From contig NC_068560.1 of the NCBI RefSeq assembly GCF_022201045.2, forward strand, positions 37,101,001-37,165,000: 64,000 nt of DNA, given 5' to 3'. Positions 39,040-53,397 of this stretch are shown here, piece by piece; within the stretch, counting starts at the first letter, position 1; each line of letters starts with the position of its first letter. The translations under genes were made by a program, and so were the position numbers. The notes beneath the pieces were generated by a model. It ran no database searches, was not told the origin of the DNA, and saw nothing but the letters and a program-made list of their open reading frames with translations. The stretch is from Citrus sinensis (lineage: Eukaryota > Streptophyta > Magnoliopsida > Sapindales > Rutaceae).

Positions 39040-40985
39040 ACATTATGGAGGTTGTGCTAGGCAAGTGGAGCTTCTGTACCTAGATATTATAGGATATCCT
39101 TTTAAATATCCGTCTGCAATTATAACGATGCCTACATGCCTGGGCTGAGGCATGAACTTTCTATGCTCTTGTAATATTTAAGCATATGTCATGTCAGAAT
39201 GTAATATTTATCTATTTTATAGTTAACCATGCTACAGAATTGTTATTGAAGATGGTATTAATATTTTCTTTTTTTATTGGGCAGGCTTGTAGAAATATTA
39301 TAATGTTATATTTTCTTTTTATGTAACTCGAAATAGTAGAACTTCAAGTATGCTTAGACGCTTTTATTTTCTTATGATATTTGAATTTAGCTCTGTTCAT
39401 ATTAAGAAATTTCACACAACTGCCAAGTTTGTGACTGCCTGACCAGTGTCACTGGTTTAATAGTCTTAATATGCTTCTAAGTAGCCTAAGATTACTTAGA
39501 CTTCTCTTTATAAACTGGTAAGCTTTGAGTAAACAATTGTGGTCACAAGTGGTTTATTGTTTGCCCTCTCCTTTTAACTTGTCGCGACTTCAAAATCTGC
39601 TCAGTTTAAACTTTTGGTTACAGGACTGGAAGCCCCTATGTTTACATATAATTACTGTACATTATACTGGAACATAGACTCTGCATCAGCAATACGATTC
39701 GCATCCACGAAAACGCAAAGTTTGTGTGAGGATACAGAAAATGTGTAATACGTTGGTGCGGTTATTTCACTCGCCATACAGCTGCATTTCGTGAACCCTC
39801 GGGTGCTTGCTCAATTATACACTCTTCATTCTTTGTTCCAAAAGGGGGGAAAATGACCACTTTCTGTACGACAACAAATTCAGTACACGAAATTCTGTTT
39901 CACTGTTTCCTATCTTCTAGCCTATACCTAGCTTTCGGTTAATCATTCATCATCCTCACCGAGCAAGGCAAATGAAAATGGAGGGAATTTATAACCATCT
40001 CCCTTGTAGAACTTATTCTGGAATTTCAACTAGTGAAGTCGGAAAAACATATAAGAATGCACTTAGGTAGTGTTTGGTTGGGAGGAGAGAATGGAGGAGA
40101 GAAAAGTAATTTAAATTCTATTTTTATTTTTATTATTTGGTTAGACAAAATATATAAGAATTTAATTGTCATTAGAATTTAAAGTTTACACCAATGAGTG
40201 AAGAATTTAAATTCCTCTTATGTTGGAAAGCAAAGCTTCTAAAATTACTCTTAAAACTTTTTAACTTGTTTAGTGGCATTAATAGTTATTATTTTATAAT
40301 TTTCTTTTATCAATTTAATATTATAAATAATTTTATATTAATTAAATTTAATGAATGATTTAAGAAACTTAACAAAATAAATAAACTTACTTATTTATTT
40401 ATTTATTTAATATGAAAATATAGAAATATAAATTAACCGAAAATACACTAGACAACTAGCAAGACTGAGCAAAGCAAAACCAGACAATCAGAAAGTAGTA
40501 TGCATTTAAGAAAGATCTTCAATCAAGAATAAATGTAAGATGAAGCAAAGAAATCAAGAGATGCAGCATAATGCCAGCCATTTGTTGGATCCATTTATCA
40601 ACGTCGCAGCAAATTGCATTATGTATTGAAAATTTTATTTCAGTTCATTCTAATACTCTCAGCAGTCCGGCCTAGAAGATTCAAGGCGGGAGATTCCCCT
40701 CAATCCTGTATGTGTAGGGCACAATTGGACAAAATATTTTTCCAGTGAAAAGGAAGAGAGATGATGCATATCTGTAGCAATATGTTTCCTTATATTTTTT
40801 TGGTTAATACACACCGTCCTTTAAGCATGGCATGTCCCTTTCTTTACCAGATGAAAAACAACTGACATATTTAGAGCCCACAGTCGAGCCAGAGCCAAGT
40901 AATCCAGACCAGCTCTGGTTAAAAGGCTTATACATGAAGTATCGTGTAGGACTGACCTCAGAACCTCTGAAGAAATGGTAGGGGA
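39040..40985. other. Intergenic, RD19-like to V-ATPase pseudogene
   Basis: The first part should be the protease 3' UTR. At about 40070 GGTAGTGTTTGGTTGGGAG looks like the end of a MITE but no partner end was found. The remaining exons expected for V-ATPase subunit a (the C-terminal membrane half) are not visible here. Confidence 0.4.
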
Positions 40986-40999
40986 TCAAAGAGATGAAC

Positions 41000-43900
41000 A
41001 GAAAAAATTACAAAAGAACTTCAAAAACACAATTAATGTCCGAAATAATATAATTGATAACCAAGAAAATGATTTCAAGCATACTTCCTGATATTGCTTC
41101 TTCAAAAGAAAGGGCTTTGGAAACGGCATCCATGATACAGCTACAAGTGCCGATAGGAGCAGCAATATCTGATTATGGAACAAAAGAGCCACCGCCATTC
41201 TCAGGTAATGTAGAGTCAAACAAGTACCACATAATCAATATTGAAAAATTCATACCTGTAGGAATTTCTGGCCAACAAAAAGCTGATTTTCGCCCAGATC
41301 ACCGGTTGGACTCAGGAACATGTATATCATCACATGGTACAGATCAGCTTGAGACCCAGTGCACAATTTCACAATTATGAGGATAGAAAGATACCCAAAC
41401 AAGCTATTTAAAAATATCATCTGGGGAACAAATTAGTGCCTACAATAGTCCACAATTAGAAGGGTAACTGAGTCATCATCATGAAATCATATCACAACAG
41501 TCATATAAGCTTGAAAATAAGACTGATCAACAAAAGAGAGCCAGAATTGTCCAAGCCAAAAAGCATTCCGGACACACACGACAGATAAATGCCTCAAGAA
41601 TTATTCTTCTTTAAAAGAGAATGAAAACAAAGCACAGTCACATTGCTGAGTAATCAATGTGATGCGTGACCTAACATGAAGGTATGCACACATGCAAGAA
41701 TCAATCGTCTGAACATGCTGCACATGCAAGAATATGATTTAGCAAAGTAGTTTACCAGATATTTATCTTATTCCCAAAGAATTTTGCATTAAATTAGCTT
41801 AATATGATCCCGAGGTTCTTCCATGCTACCCCCAATGAGATTGACATCTTCATCTTCAAGGAGTTAAGCAATGGTAGCTCACTTCGGGTACCTGCCACCT
41901 GGGATCAACATTGAATGGATAAGTGGGCTGCACCTTTATTAAACCTACTGTAGTAGAATCGCTGCAACACAATAGATGCGTGTAAATTACATGAACAGAC
42001 CATGTATGCCCATATATTCTAGAGTCTATCACACTGATTATGTACCTGCAGGAAGGGTCACAACATGCATAAGCAGAGGGCCCAAATAACTCAGATGGGA
42101 CTGAGAAAAACTCATTATATATCAATCCTGTGTAGATCGAGAACAGCGCCATCATCATAATAACATAACGGCCACCAAAAGTCATTTCTACGATGTCTCC
42201 AAGCTTCTGTTGTTAGAAAAATAGAAGAAAAAAAATTCAAAAAGGCCGGAATCCAGAGCAACTACAGCCTACTGTAAATAACCAAGAAGCAAGGCACCAA
42301 TTACCTGAGAGGAAAATTTATTTTCCCTCATTGCAAAATGCATATTATCTTTATTCGTGCATGTTTAAGAAATTGTTCTTAGACCAATTCACAATGATTG
42401 CGCTTTCCCAGCAAAGAAGGCAGACTGGTTCTATCTTCATAAATATTAAAAGTCAAAATAATCATAATGGAATGGAAATCTGCCAACCTCATATGCGTAC
42501 TACATCATTGAATATTCCAGCTGATAAATGACATGGATAGAATATTCCAGCTGATGAAATGACACGGATTATCAAATCATTGTCAGAACAGTGGAAGAAA
42601 TTTTCCAAATGAAGTGGAATATTTAGAATTCCAGAGTTAGCATATTAACATATGCATATCTTACTACCTATGCTTCTTGCAGTGATAATGAACTTTGGTA
42701 CCATTCACATCACAAGAGTGAACATCCCCAGAAGCGACTCACCCATATGCATCCACAATTTCTTGAAAAGCAGAAGCAAAATTGTTTGTCCGGAAAATAG
42801 GTCGGCAGTGATCCTTTTATTTGCAAAACCTGGAATATGGCCCCAATTTGTGAATTGCTGTTGATGGTTGCTCGCTGCAGAGTATTTTCAATCTGCAAAA
42901 TTCAAGCCCACAGTAGTTAAATATTTTATCCAACCATGAACTGAACTAGGATCTGATTTAAGCAAAGATAGAACAAAGAAAACCACACAGGACTAGTACA
43001 GGAAACTAACATAGATGAACAAGAAACCACTTTTTACTCTATCTCTTTCCTGATTTATCTACCAAAAAGATTAAAAAAGAAAAACCTGATTTGCTGCAGA
43101 AACAGGACACCAGCTTTCAGCAACAAGGCACTTCTTTGTCACATCCATGCTGAGCATATTTAGAGTGCGATAAATCACTTTTTCCTTCTACAACAAAGAA
43201 GCTATAGATTTTAATATTCTGATGGAAATGACCGAAGGATATTAAATTAAAAAACTGCTACAAACCAGAAGGTTCCATTGCTCAAATTGGTCAGCAATTG
43301 TCTGTAGGAGATTGCTCCGATGCACCAGTCCAACATCTATGGTAGTCCTCAGCTCTGAAATTCTTCCAGACACCTAGGAATTAGAGTAGTCAAAAAGATT
43401 CAGACTGCAGTTCAAGTAATTAACTACTTATAGCAGGACATGGAACAGTTAGAACACCCAGAACATGGATTTCCACCGAGTTTTATCCAGATGCCAGATA
43501 TGAGCAATGGTAATTGGTAAACATTTCATATTCGTAAGACCAAAATAAAAGATATGTCATTGTGAGAATTACAATGCCTGCAATTGTACAGCCAACACCC
43601 ATTTAGAATAATGCATGCCTCTGTAATCATCTGAAATTGTTTCCCCAAGTATTCTGTAAATGGGTAGCAGTTTGCTCCAAAAGCATCACATATTTTCACA
43701 ATTTTTTTCTTCGCTCTATCACCAGAGTAAAAGACTACAAACACATTTTTCTCAACCTGTAATTGACACCTATAAGTTTTTCTGATAAATGGGCAAAATT
43801 ATCAGTTGGGATACAAAGACACATGAAGAAACAATCTGGAAGAATAGGTATAAAATAAAATATGTAGCATAATTCCATTTTTATATAAAATAAATTGTGT

Positions 43901-44026
43901 AGATATGAAAATAAGAGAACGATAACGTCTCCTATTGCTTATGAGGGAACCAAGTTAAGAAATGAACACGTGCAAGTAACGATGAACACACGCTTATACC
44001 CTTCCAAGAAGTTAAAAAGTCCACAA

Positions 44027-44058
<32 letters not shown>

Positions 44059-46156
44059 GCATGACAGCATAAACAGATTCAGACAATCCACATCATATAG
44101 TAGAAGATTAAGGCTTCATTGAGTAAATTCGAAAATTTAAGCACTAACCTTCTCTCCAGACACAGGATCAGCGACAGGATCTTCAACCACAGATTGCTTC
44201 AGAAACACATTGCCCCTGGTTGCATGAAACAGAATCCTTTCAAAGCCATTGTCTTTTCTCTTGTAATAAGGCCACTGACAAATCCCAGGTTAACTTGCAG
44301 ATGGATCAGTCACCATTTCCTAAACAACATCAACTTTATAACCAACACTAGAAAAATGAGAAAGAGAAGATATGAACTGATAGTAGGAAAATGGAATCTA
44401 GAAGCTAGAGAACCTTACTTGCTCCACTGACAATGGACTGTCAATGAATCCTTCACCAAGGTGATGTGATTCAAGTTCTTTCTGCTGAGCTGCAGCTCTA
44501 CTTAGGGCAGATGAAAAGAACTCACCAGCCTGAAATGAGACAACAGTAACAGAATAACTTCACTGCTAAGACCATTTTCTGGGACAAAAAAAGGATACTA
44601 TGCTACTTAGGGTAATACATGTAACATCATGGGGAATACTGTTCTCCATTTTCTCTGCCTAAGTGAATTACAATGAGATTATGACAATATGCAATAAGAA
44701 TTTTCTTCCCTATTGTCAAAACATATGATAGTAAGAGAGATTGCAATTGTTCATAATCTAAGATATGAAAATTACTTATCATAAATCGGAAAATTCAAGT
44801 GCGACAGCTAGTACAGTAATGAGAAAGTGGAATTGCAATCTCAAAAGTTCTGCACCACACCAATAATGAAAATTTTAAAAAGCTCTAAAGGCAGAGAGGC
44901 ATCAGCAGCTAAGAAAACCATGCCTTCTGCAGAATAGGCTTATACTGTTTAACAGTTAATTGTAAGCATGTTGCAACTTCTCATCATGTCCATTCACCTC
45001 TATCAGTTCAGCTTCAAGTTCTCCAAGTTTTACCTAGCCATGTCTATGAGAAATTTGTTTAATATGAAGCATCAAAAGCTTTACAAATCAAGAGACTAGA
45101 ATCTAAGGAACTAACATACCTCCAAGCTGGCAAAATCAATATCCACACTGCCTGCAGACTGTGTTGAAGGAAGCAAACCTGCCTTTGACATTTCTTCCCT
45201 GATGAAGCGTAGCTTACTAGCCATTTCTCCACATCTTTTCATCTGAATAATAAAATGATAAACACAGACATAAAATACAAAAACACATGCATGCACGTGT
45301 GCGTGCGTACAAAGGTATATGTGGGTAAGATGTTATAAGTTCATACAAATTTTCCATGAATTACTAACAAAATATAAATACAGAACAACAATAATGCGTA
45401 TGTGTGGTTATATAAAGACTTTCCAAAAGGACAATGACAACGTATCGTAACAAATCCGACTTAGGATCACAAACATTTCGAGTAACAAAATGGAAACATA
45501 TCATAAGACTCGAGCAAAATATCCTATTCAATATGCTCACAAAAATTGAATAGGCAACCATTTTTCAGTCACTTAATAGAAAAATCAAATGCTACTTCAA
45601 CAAACACTCACATTTTATGAGAATACAATTCTGTTGTAAGAATGAAAGCATTGACTAGAAATTTATATCAAAATGCAATTGAAAGCTACATAAAACGCAC
45701 CTGAGCAGCAAATGTCTGCTGAAACAGGCTTTTTCCAGCATTGAGCTGGCAGACAAGAAAACACACTCTTATGTATTAAATCCACGAACGTTTAACTGGA
45801 AAAATATTTAAAACAACAAAAACCTAGAAAATAATCAACATAATTCTAAATTCGAGACCTGCTTCCGTTGAGTTGGTCAAGATTTCTAAACCAGCTAATA
45901 AATAAGAGTTATTCGTTTAATACATTTCATTGATAATATCTGCTGATCTAAAATTTGAACTAACAAAATGAAAATTTCACATAGTGTTCAAACTTTTATA
46001 TATCGTGTCATTTAGACCATCATAATATTGATTTAAGAAGTTTACTCACATCTTTAAATTGGAAAAGGCCAAGGCCACCGAGATACGAGATCGTACAATG
46101 AGCTGATTCGATGGGAATGATCAATTGTGCATCGGCTCCGACCGCAGAAGATCCAT
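41000..46156 (-). pseudogene. V-ATPase subunit a (VHA-a) unprocessed pseudogene
   Basis: Subunit a forms the proton channel half of the vacuolar H+-ATPase. Many exons in order with introns retained are recognisable: ATG at 46156 (MDLLRSEPM), LIIPIESAHCTISYLGGLG, MKRCGEMASKLRF (about 45230), GEFFSSALSRAAAQQKELES (about 44500), [20 protein letters not shown] (about 43720), [22 protein letters not shown] (about 42850), [20 protein letters not shown] (about 42150), [17 protein letters not shown] (about 41330) and SALVAVSWMPFPKPFLLK (about 41140). Lesions: a 7-bp loss after EPMQ leading to TGA at 46121-46123; an extra base near 42794; a missing base near 41893; TAA at 41794-41796 within LSYFNA. 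The C-terminal third is absent. This is a duplicated, long-dead copy rather than a retrocopy. Confidence 0.92.
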
Positions 46157-46649
46157 CGTTGGGCAGCAACCACCAACGACCATTTTTTTTCCTTTTTTGA
46201 TTAAACAATTCTGTCAATATCATGTTTACATCCGATCGCGGTCGGCGGGAATTCACCGGGCAATCGAGTTTACAGGCGTAAAAAATGAATTTAATTCAAT
46301 ATTCTTTTTGCGGGATTCGTCATATGGCGGGTGTTTATGCTGCCTGCTTCTTTGTCGTTTTGACGCCCACGTGATTGGTCGGACAAATTTAAATTTTGAT
46401 CCTTCCTACGACGTCGTTTACAATAGCACTTGGCAACTGTCGTCACATGAAACGGATCGTTTTAGCTTCCCTAAAACGTTCGGAATGGGCCGAAATTCCC
46501 AGTTTCCCACCCATTATTTTTGGAAATTTAGGCCCGGCTCTCGCATCCAATCATCCATCCCACTTTTTTTTAAAAAAATAAAAACCGTAAAAGTTAAATC
46601 GGAAATACCAACTTATTACTTAACATTTTGCACTTGATAAAAAAAAAAA
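46157..46649. other. Former upstream region of VHA-a copy
   Basis: No gene is supported. Open frames on both strands here are short and lack known motifs. Confidence 0.35.
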
Positions 46650-47340
46650 GCCAAAAATTTTAACAGCTTTTCTCTTGAAGTATACAAATTTCATCACTTT
46701 TTCGTTAACACTGTTAGAGGATTTAACAGAATATCATAAAAAAATAACTATTTTAATCATAATATAAAACGCCACTTATTAGTTGTTATTTTAGATGCTT
46801 TTGAAATATATTGTTTTGGACTGATAGGAATAAATTGTAAACTCTAAAATAAATTGTAAACTCTAAGTTCCTCTTAACCGATTTTATGTTGTTATCTTTT
46901 ATTAATAGGAATAAATTATAATGTTCAAAGTTTTCCATAATTGGTTTTATGGTTATTTTGAATGTATTTTATACATTTATGATTGTTTCTATTTATTTTT
47001 TTGAAGATTTATTATTGTTAACGAAATTATGTTATTTAAAATGGATTATATGAGCAGCAGTTCTTAATTTATGTTGTAGATTAGCTAGAAATTAGTTAGT
47101 AAACTTATTTTAGTGATTTTATATATTTAAATTAACAAATCTGATGAGTTTATATAGCTAATTTTGTAGTTGTTATTGCTTCCAACAACTAGAAAATAAG
47201 TTTTTTTTTAATGTCATTTAAATAGGATAAAATAGTCATCTTTTTAATATTATGTTATATCATCTAGTGATGTTAGTGGAAAAGTGAAAATGCTAACCCA
47301 CTTTGTAAACTTTAGATGGAAAGATGCAATAGAACAAATG
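46650..47340. mobile_element. Degenerate TIR element (tentative)
   Basis: The left part (about 46690-46760: CATCACTTTTTCGTTAACAC, then AGAATATCATAAAAAAATAA) resembles the reverse complement of the right part (about 47225-47310). Both include a near-identical AATAGTTA/AATAGTCA word and ACTTT-AAC spacing. Identity is only moderate and no clear target-site duplication was found. Confidence 0.35.
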
Positions 47341-47499
47341 TTTTGTATAATCTTTAATAAAGTACAAAACATTAGGTGATTGGTGGATATTTGTCCAAAG
47401 TTAAAACCCCTTTGCTTATGGATAAAACTACAAGGGAATATATGAAACTTTGAACTGTCAATTTCTTTTTTGCACCCTTTTTAATTAAAATTTTTATTA

Positions 47500-48486
47500 G
47501 GGTGGGGCTATTTGAACTCACCAATTTACTTAATAAATCTATTTACTAAATAAACCCACCTTTAAATTTTAAAATTTTAAATTTTACTCAATAAACCCAC
47601 TAAAATACCTAATATACCCTTTCTAAACCCAGATTTTATAATAATAGTGATTTTACTCATTAAACCCATAATATTCATTTATAAACCCATTAGATTGGAA
47701 ATTGATTATTAATTATAAATTTAATAATCAATTTTGAGTGAATGGCCCTCGTTCAAGGACAAATGAATCAAAACATTCTAAATGGAGAAAATAGTTGTCA
47801 TCATGAAATTATTTTTTTGAGTTATATTATATTGGTGAGAAAAAATCTTGTATGATGGAATAACGTGGTGACCCGCCTGCATAATATGAAGAATATTATA
47901 TATATTTCTAACGAATACTATGAAATTGTTTAGTTTAAAAATTGTAGCCAATCCCTCTCTTAAATTGCAAGCATTCAAGTGTGCAGTGAAAATTTATGCA
48001 ATGAGACGAAAAGTCAAAGAACAGCCAACTTTGTTCATGATTCAAATAAAGGGAAAATTTGTCAACATAGTCTATCAATTTCGAATGGAAAAGGGAAAAA
48101 AACAAAAATCAAATATAAAAAAAAATCATAATTGTTCATGATTGTCAATATTATTTTGTTCCTCCATAAAATCAATATCCATCAAATCAATAACAACTAA
48201 TTTTGTTACTTTGAATTAAATCACATGTGCCGATTTAACAAAATATATGGCTTGAGAGAAGAATCGCATCTCTTGATTGATTAGAGTTTAATGAAAATTT
48301 GATTAGGGTTCTATAAAACTATGTTGAATATAAAAATGGGTTTAAAGAGTTAAAATTTAATTTTTTAAAAAAAATTATATTCTAGTGTCCATAACTGTAA
48401 TTTAATTTAGGGGTATTTTAATGATAAAAAAATATTTTTAAAAATAGGTTTATTGAGTAAATTAGTGGGTTCAAATAGCCCCACCC
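47500..48486. mobile_element. Mutator-like non-autonomous element with 9-bp TSD
   Basis: The 987-bp element starts GGGTGGGGCTATTTGAACTC. The reverse complement of its right end starts GGGTGGGGCTATTTGAACCC, and the match extends over about 45 bp with four differences, all C/T. It is flanked by a perfect 9-bp duplication, TTTTTATTA, at 47491-47499 and 48487-48495. The interior is AT-rich with only a 73-codon Lys-rich open frame (47920-48141) of no known family. The 9-bp duplication supports a Mutator-like origin. Confidence 0.9.
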
Positions 48487-48495
48487 TTTTTATTA

Positions 48496-51400
48496 TCTAA
48501 ATAATTTTTAGCAAAATTACTAAAAGAGCCATATTCTATCTTCCATACTATTTCAATTTTGATTCTCTCAGCAAACCGGTGAATGAAATTGTAAAGGGAT
48601 GAAGTTCTTTCTTCCAGAAATTTCAATTTCCGGTATTGTCACGATATGTTGCAAAATAAGAGGATCAAATTTTCTCACGAAAATTTTGAAGATTAAAAAA
48701 TGATTGTACTACCCATAAACTCTGAGGATTTTCACCATTCCAATCTTTGAAATACATTTCAAATAAAATTGAAACAAGAACTTTAAAATGATCACAACAG
48801 AAAATATATGAAAAAGAGGATAAACAGTTAAGAAACTAAAATCTGAGAAAGAGAAGAAGTTAAGAAAATAGGGAAAAACAAAACCTACTTGCGGTGAAAT
48901 GTACCAATGAAATAATGATCTTTATATTTAAATAATAATTTTAAATTTAAGTAAAAAGAAAAAATACGGGTTTAAAAAACTCATAATTAATCCTACTTGT
49001 AACTAAAACAAAAAATTAAAAAAATTAATCCTATTTTTAGAGAAACTTATGAGTAGTGATATTTGACCCCTTCATTTCTCTCACCAGTCCCTATTTTTTC
49101 AATTAATCCTATATAGTTTCAAAATTACTCTTATGAAAAAATAAAAAAAAATATATGACTAAAACAAAAACAATTCCAGAAACTTAGCCATCTTCCCACC
49201 ACTGCCAGCTGACCAAAACCCTCATTATTTGGATAATTAGGAGAGTATTTTTAGACTGAAGATGGCAAACAAGTTTACGATTTTATTGGTGGTAGTAATA
49301 ATAACTCCCATGTTTGAAAGCTTGTGGGATGAAAGAGCTTATTATAATTGTAAGTAACGAATCGAGTCAATTGGGAAGATTTGCGCAAACCGACCCAAAA
49401 GAAGGCAACATTCACATGCCAATATTAGACATTTGGTTTGCTCGTCACGTTAATTATTATGTTTCCATAATCAAATAATTGACGGGTTTTTTTATCAGTG
49501 GCTGCTGAAAAATTCCGTCAATCGGCGACGAAGGATTGGTGGTGGTGGAGGTGGGTTAGGATTTTGAAATTTTTTATTTTTAATGAGGGTAACTTTAAAC
49601 ATAATTGAAAAATAGGGCTTGATGAGAGTTTTTAGGGGTTAAAAATATCATCACTCATTTATTTTAAAAATAATACATATTCTTATAACACCCATTTTAC
49701 AGGAAAATAAAAAAACGAAACATTTGGTATTATTCCGTTTTCCTTCAATCATATAAACTTTAAATTTTTAAATTTGTCTATAAAATCTCTCGTGCGCATG
49801 CAAATTAAAGGGAGGGGGGGGGGGATCAAACTGAAATTGGACCACATTGTACTGTAGCTAGCCGCCTATCTCCTCGGAAACAAAAGCCAATAATAAGAAG
49901 AAGACTTTCAGTTTATTTTGCATGCGGCTAAATACAACCTAGACCGCCTATTGTATGTAAGAAACCCTAGCCAGCAGCCACCACTACGCAATACTCAAGA
50001 TAATTGGGGACCAATCAAACCATACCATGGCATGCATGCTGTCGTATCGCAAAAGAAGACTTGATCGGTTTAAGAACGGGACAATAGGGGCAAAGAAAAA
50101 AGTTTCTAGCTAGCTCACTCAATTTGGTTAAACATATTGACTTCACCGAATTTGTAGGGAACGGTCTCTACAGAGCAAAATGCCATGATAGCTTAGATTT
50201 ATCTAGTCAGCTTGACGATGGCATTGCAACAAAGGATATGGATATTGATTATTATTCCTCACTCACAGGCGTACAGTGCGTGTGTGTGATATTATTAATG
50301 TATGCCTCGTCTGAATCATTTGAGGATTAGGCGTTCGTAATCTTTATGTGCATATATGGAACTTAGTAATGATTAGAGTCAAAGTCATGTTGACGAAGAC
50401 TGGGAGAAGCAAAGCAACCAATCATTCTAGTCCTTGACTTGACTATTGACTCCCCTTAATTCTAGGATGGAATCACAGAAGCCATATATCCATAGCGTGA
50501 AATTAACATCACCGTTGAGCTTTTGTTTGTTTCTCTTGTATATTTGTTTCCTTTTACCCTACCCTTTTCTTGTTCCTTTGCCCCGCCGGAACCGTTAAAG
50601 CACCGCCAAATTAATTACTCATTGTGACTGGGGTGAAAGGGGAGAAATTCTGTTTCCAATCACCCCTTTATCAAGGACACGGAATCTTATTCTTGTGTAA
50701 CGTCAAAGCATCGAATTGTTGAGTTACTCATTTGAAAAGGGTAGAGCTCTTGATATTATTAGAAATGCCCAGAAAATATCATATTTGTAAAGCAGAAACA
50801 TAGCCAAACTCCTATGAATGTGGGAAATAAATCATGGCAAACATCAGATTTCTGGCTTGTCCAAAATTAGGTTGCTTATGGACACATTCTTGTAGTAAGT
50901 TTTTCACAGAAAACCGTTTCTACAGAAGCAATTAATTATAACTCTTTCTAGGTATATATCAAGTGTTTCTTCAAAAGGTACTTTAAGTGAATTATGGCAA
51001 TAGTGATCATCACCATGATGCCATTAATAATGACCTAAGTCTACTTTGCTGATATATAAAGATAAATCAATCATGCAAACTAGTGGAAGAATGAATCGAC
51101 TGATTTGAGGAAATGTATTGGGGACATGATAATACGTTGGCAAATAACTATATATATGTAATTAATTTAAAAGAATGAGGATCCTCCTCTAATTTAAACT
51201 TATTTAATCCTATTAAAAAAATGACATTGTCATTTTTATCATAAATTATTTTGAAAATTGTAAATTCACTTCATCGATGCCGCATCATATTCCACTCATT
51301 AGGGATACGTAACATTACTCTAATAATATATCTCCTATAATTTCAAATCCATTTTGCATCTGATACCTTAGCGATGTTCTTAGGCTAGAAAAATAATAGA

Positions 51401-53397
51401 TTATATAACTCATAATAAAAACAATTCAAATCTACCCTTGTGCTTCGTAACAAGAGATTCAATCAAATGAATCACTACCTACAAATGTATGTATCCGTAA
51501 GCAATCTGCATGTAACTGGTGTTTCCATTCATCCCTTTAAGCATTGACACAGGTAAAATAACTCATGTCAGTGGAGGCGCTAATATTTTGAATATTTTCT
51601 TTGCAAATTTATCCTAATAGTACTTAAATTATATTTAAAAAATTACTTTTTACTTCTAGTGGCATATAGAAGTCCATAGAACTAACTCACACTCAAAAAA
51701 GTTAGTTCAAAAATTGAGAATTATCTCAATTATTTATATTAATAACCCAAGAGCTAATCTCAAATACTAAAAGACATATTTCCTATCACTTAAAGAGTTT
51801 GTAACTCTATTTTCTTGATAATGAAGAAGAAATTTTGCTTTTTGAAAAGAAAAAAAAATTGTTGACTGTTAAGATTAACAATGAACAATGCATTTGATGA
51901 TGCATTCATGAAGATGACCGAAGAGTTATATATAAACCAAAATTTTCAATTCCAGGTGGTGGCTTGGGCAAATATCAATCCACAAACTCTGCCCAAAAAG
52001 ACTTAAAATTTCTCTCACTGTAATGAAGATGAAGAGTACAACTCCTCAGTTAACAAAAGAGGACACTAAAGCGCCAAAATATAAAATTCTTAGAGTGGCT
52101 TCTTATTAGTACAAGAAGAACCTACAACAGTTTTGTTATATTATGACTCAATCCCATTGTCAGAGAGATAAATAAAGTACAGCAGAAAAAATCACAACTA
52201 TAGTGTATGGATCTGTTATAAAGTGTAGTGTCTTAATCCACTGAACATAAGAGCACATGTTATGGGTCAGATTATTACAGAAGTAGGGAAAGTTTCACAA
52301 GCTTTTCTGCTTGTTTCCAATGTACTAAATCTAGGAGTCTATGGAAGCATCTTTAATCCCCTATTAAACTGTATGTACCATATCCTATATCATTAGTTCT
52401 AGACTACATATAACATAAATCACATGTGTGTAGTTGCAGGGAAGAGCATTAAACCTTATCAGCTAATGAGCTGTGACAAGCACTTTCCATTCTATTAAGA
52501 GGGTCACATCCATGCACGTCTGTTCAAGTAGCCAGCCAAATTTTATCGTCTTGCAGGCAAGTAGTTGATATAAATGCCTGTTGATGTAATCTATTTAAGT
52601 ATATAAGTATTGTGTACAAACGTATGTAGACAGACACGCAGAGAGAGAAAGGAGAAGAAAGAGTAAAAAGAGAGCAGCTTGTAAGTCGTAACTTGTTCAT
52701 TTTTGTGGTTTCACTTTTGGAGCTGTAATGAGGGAATTGCCATTTGACAACAATGCAAGAAAGGCTACTTGCAAGCAAAATGCAAAGCCTGCCCATGCGC
52801 TGCTTCTTTTATTTTATTCTTCTTCAGAGATTTAAAAAAACAAAAAAAAAAGCTTAAAAATTCTTTGGTTAACCAAACACGAAACCTATCTCGTCCCATT
52901 TTCATCCGGCAAGAAAACGGATAAGCAGGAAAAAGTGGTTTCTAGTTCAACACCAACCAGAAAGCAAACACAAAATCAACTCACGGAAAAAAAAAAAAAC
53001 ACATTATAAAGAAATTAAGCAAGATAACAAAAACAAATATACTGAAGAATTTAAAAAAGAAAAAAAAAAAACACGCATCCACATGCTGCAACCATTACAT
53101 ACACTAAGAACGAAAACAATATATCATGAATCATCGATAATATCAAAATTTAACTAAGCAAATCTCAATTGAAACTCGAAAAACAAAAACCAACATCCCC
53201 ATATATATCATATGCATCATCATCAATATCCGCTTTGTACTTCATTGGATGTTAAAATCTACTAGAAAAACTACCCACATAGCAAAAAAAGCAACAATTA
53301 ATTTTATAGTAGCTGCATGACAATTGACAAATGAAGTTTTGTAAAAGGGAATAAGGCAAGCTAGCTCGGAAGCTGCAGGCCTTTATATCATCAAGAT
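48496..53397. other. AT-rich intergenic region and SRS 3' side
   Basis: About 4.9 kb without a supportable gene. It includes a G11 run near 49812, long A runs near 52990 and 53062, and at the right end the presumed 3' UTR of the SRS gene. Short open frames here lack conserved motifs. Confidence 0.45.

Noticed and set aside
40070-40280. MITE with GGTAGTGTTTGGTT end
   Set aside because: No inverted partner end or target-site duplication could be found.
41054-41380. 108-codon plus-strand open frame
   Set aside because: It is antisense to V-ATPase pseudogene exons; the minus strand carries the family motifs.
46125-46637. 170-codon plus-strand open frame
   Set aside because: It overlaps the V-ATPase first exon in antisense, begins within it, and has no known motif.
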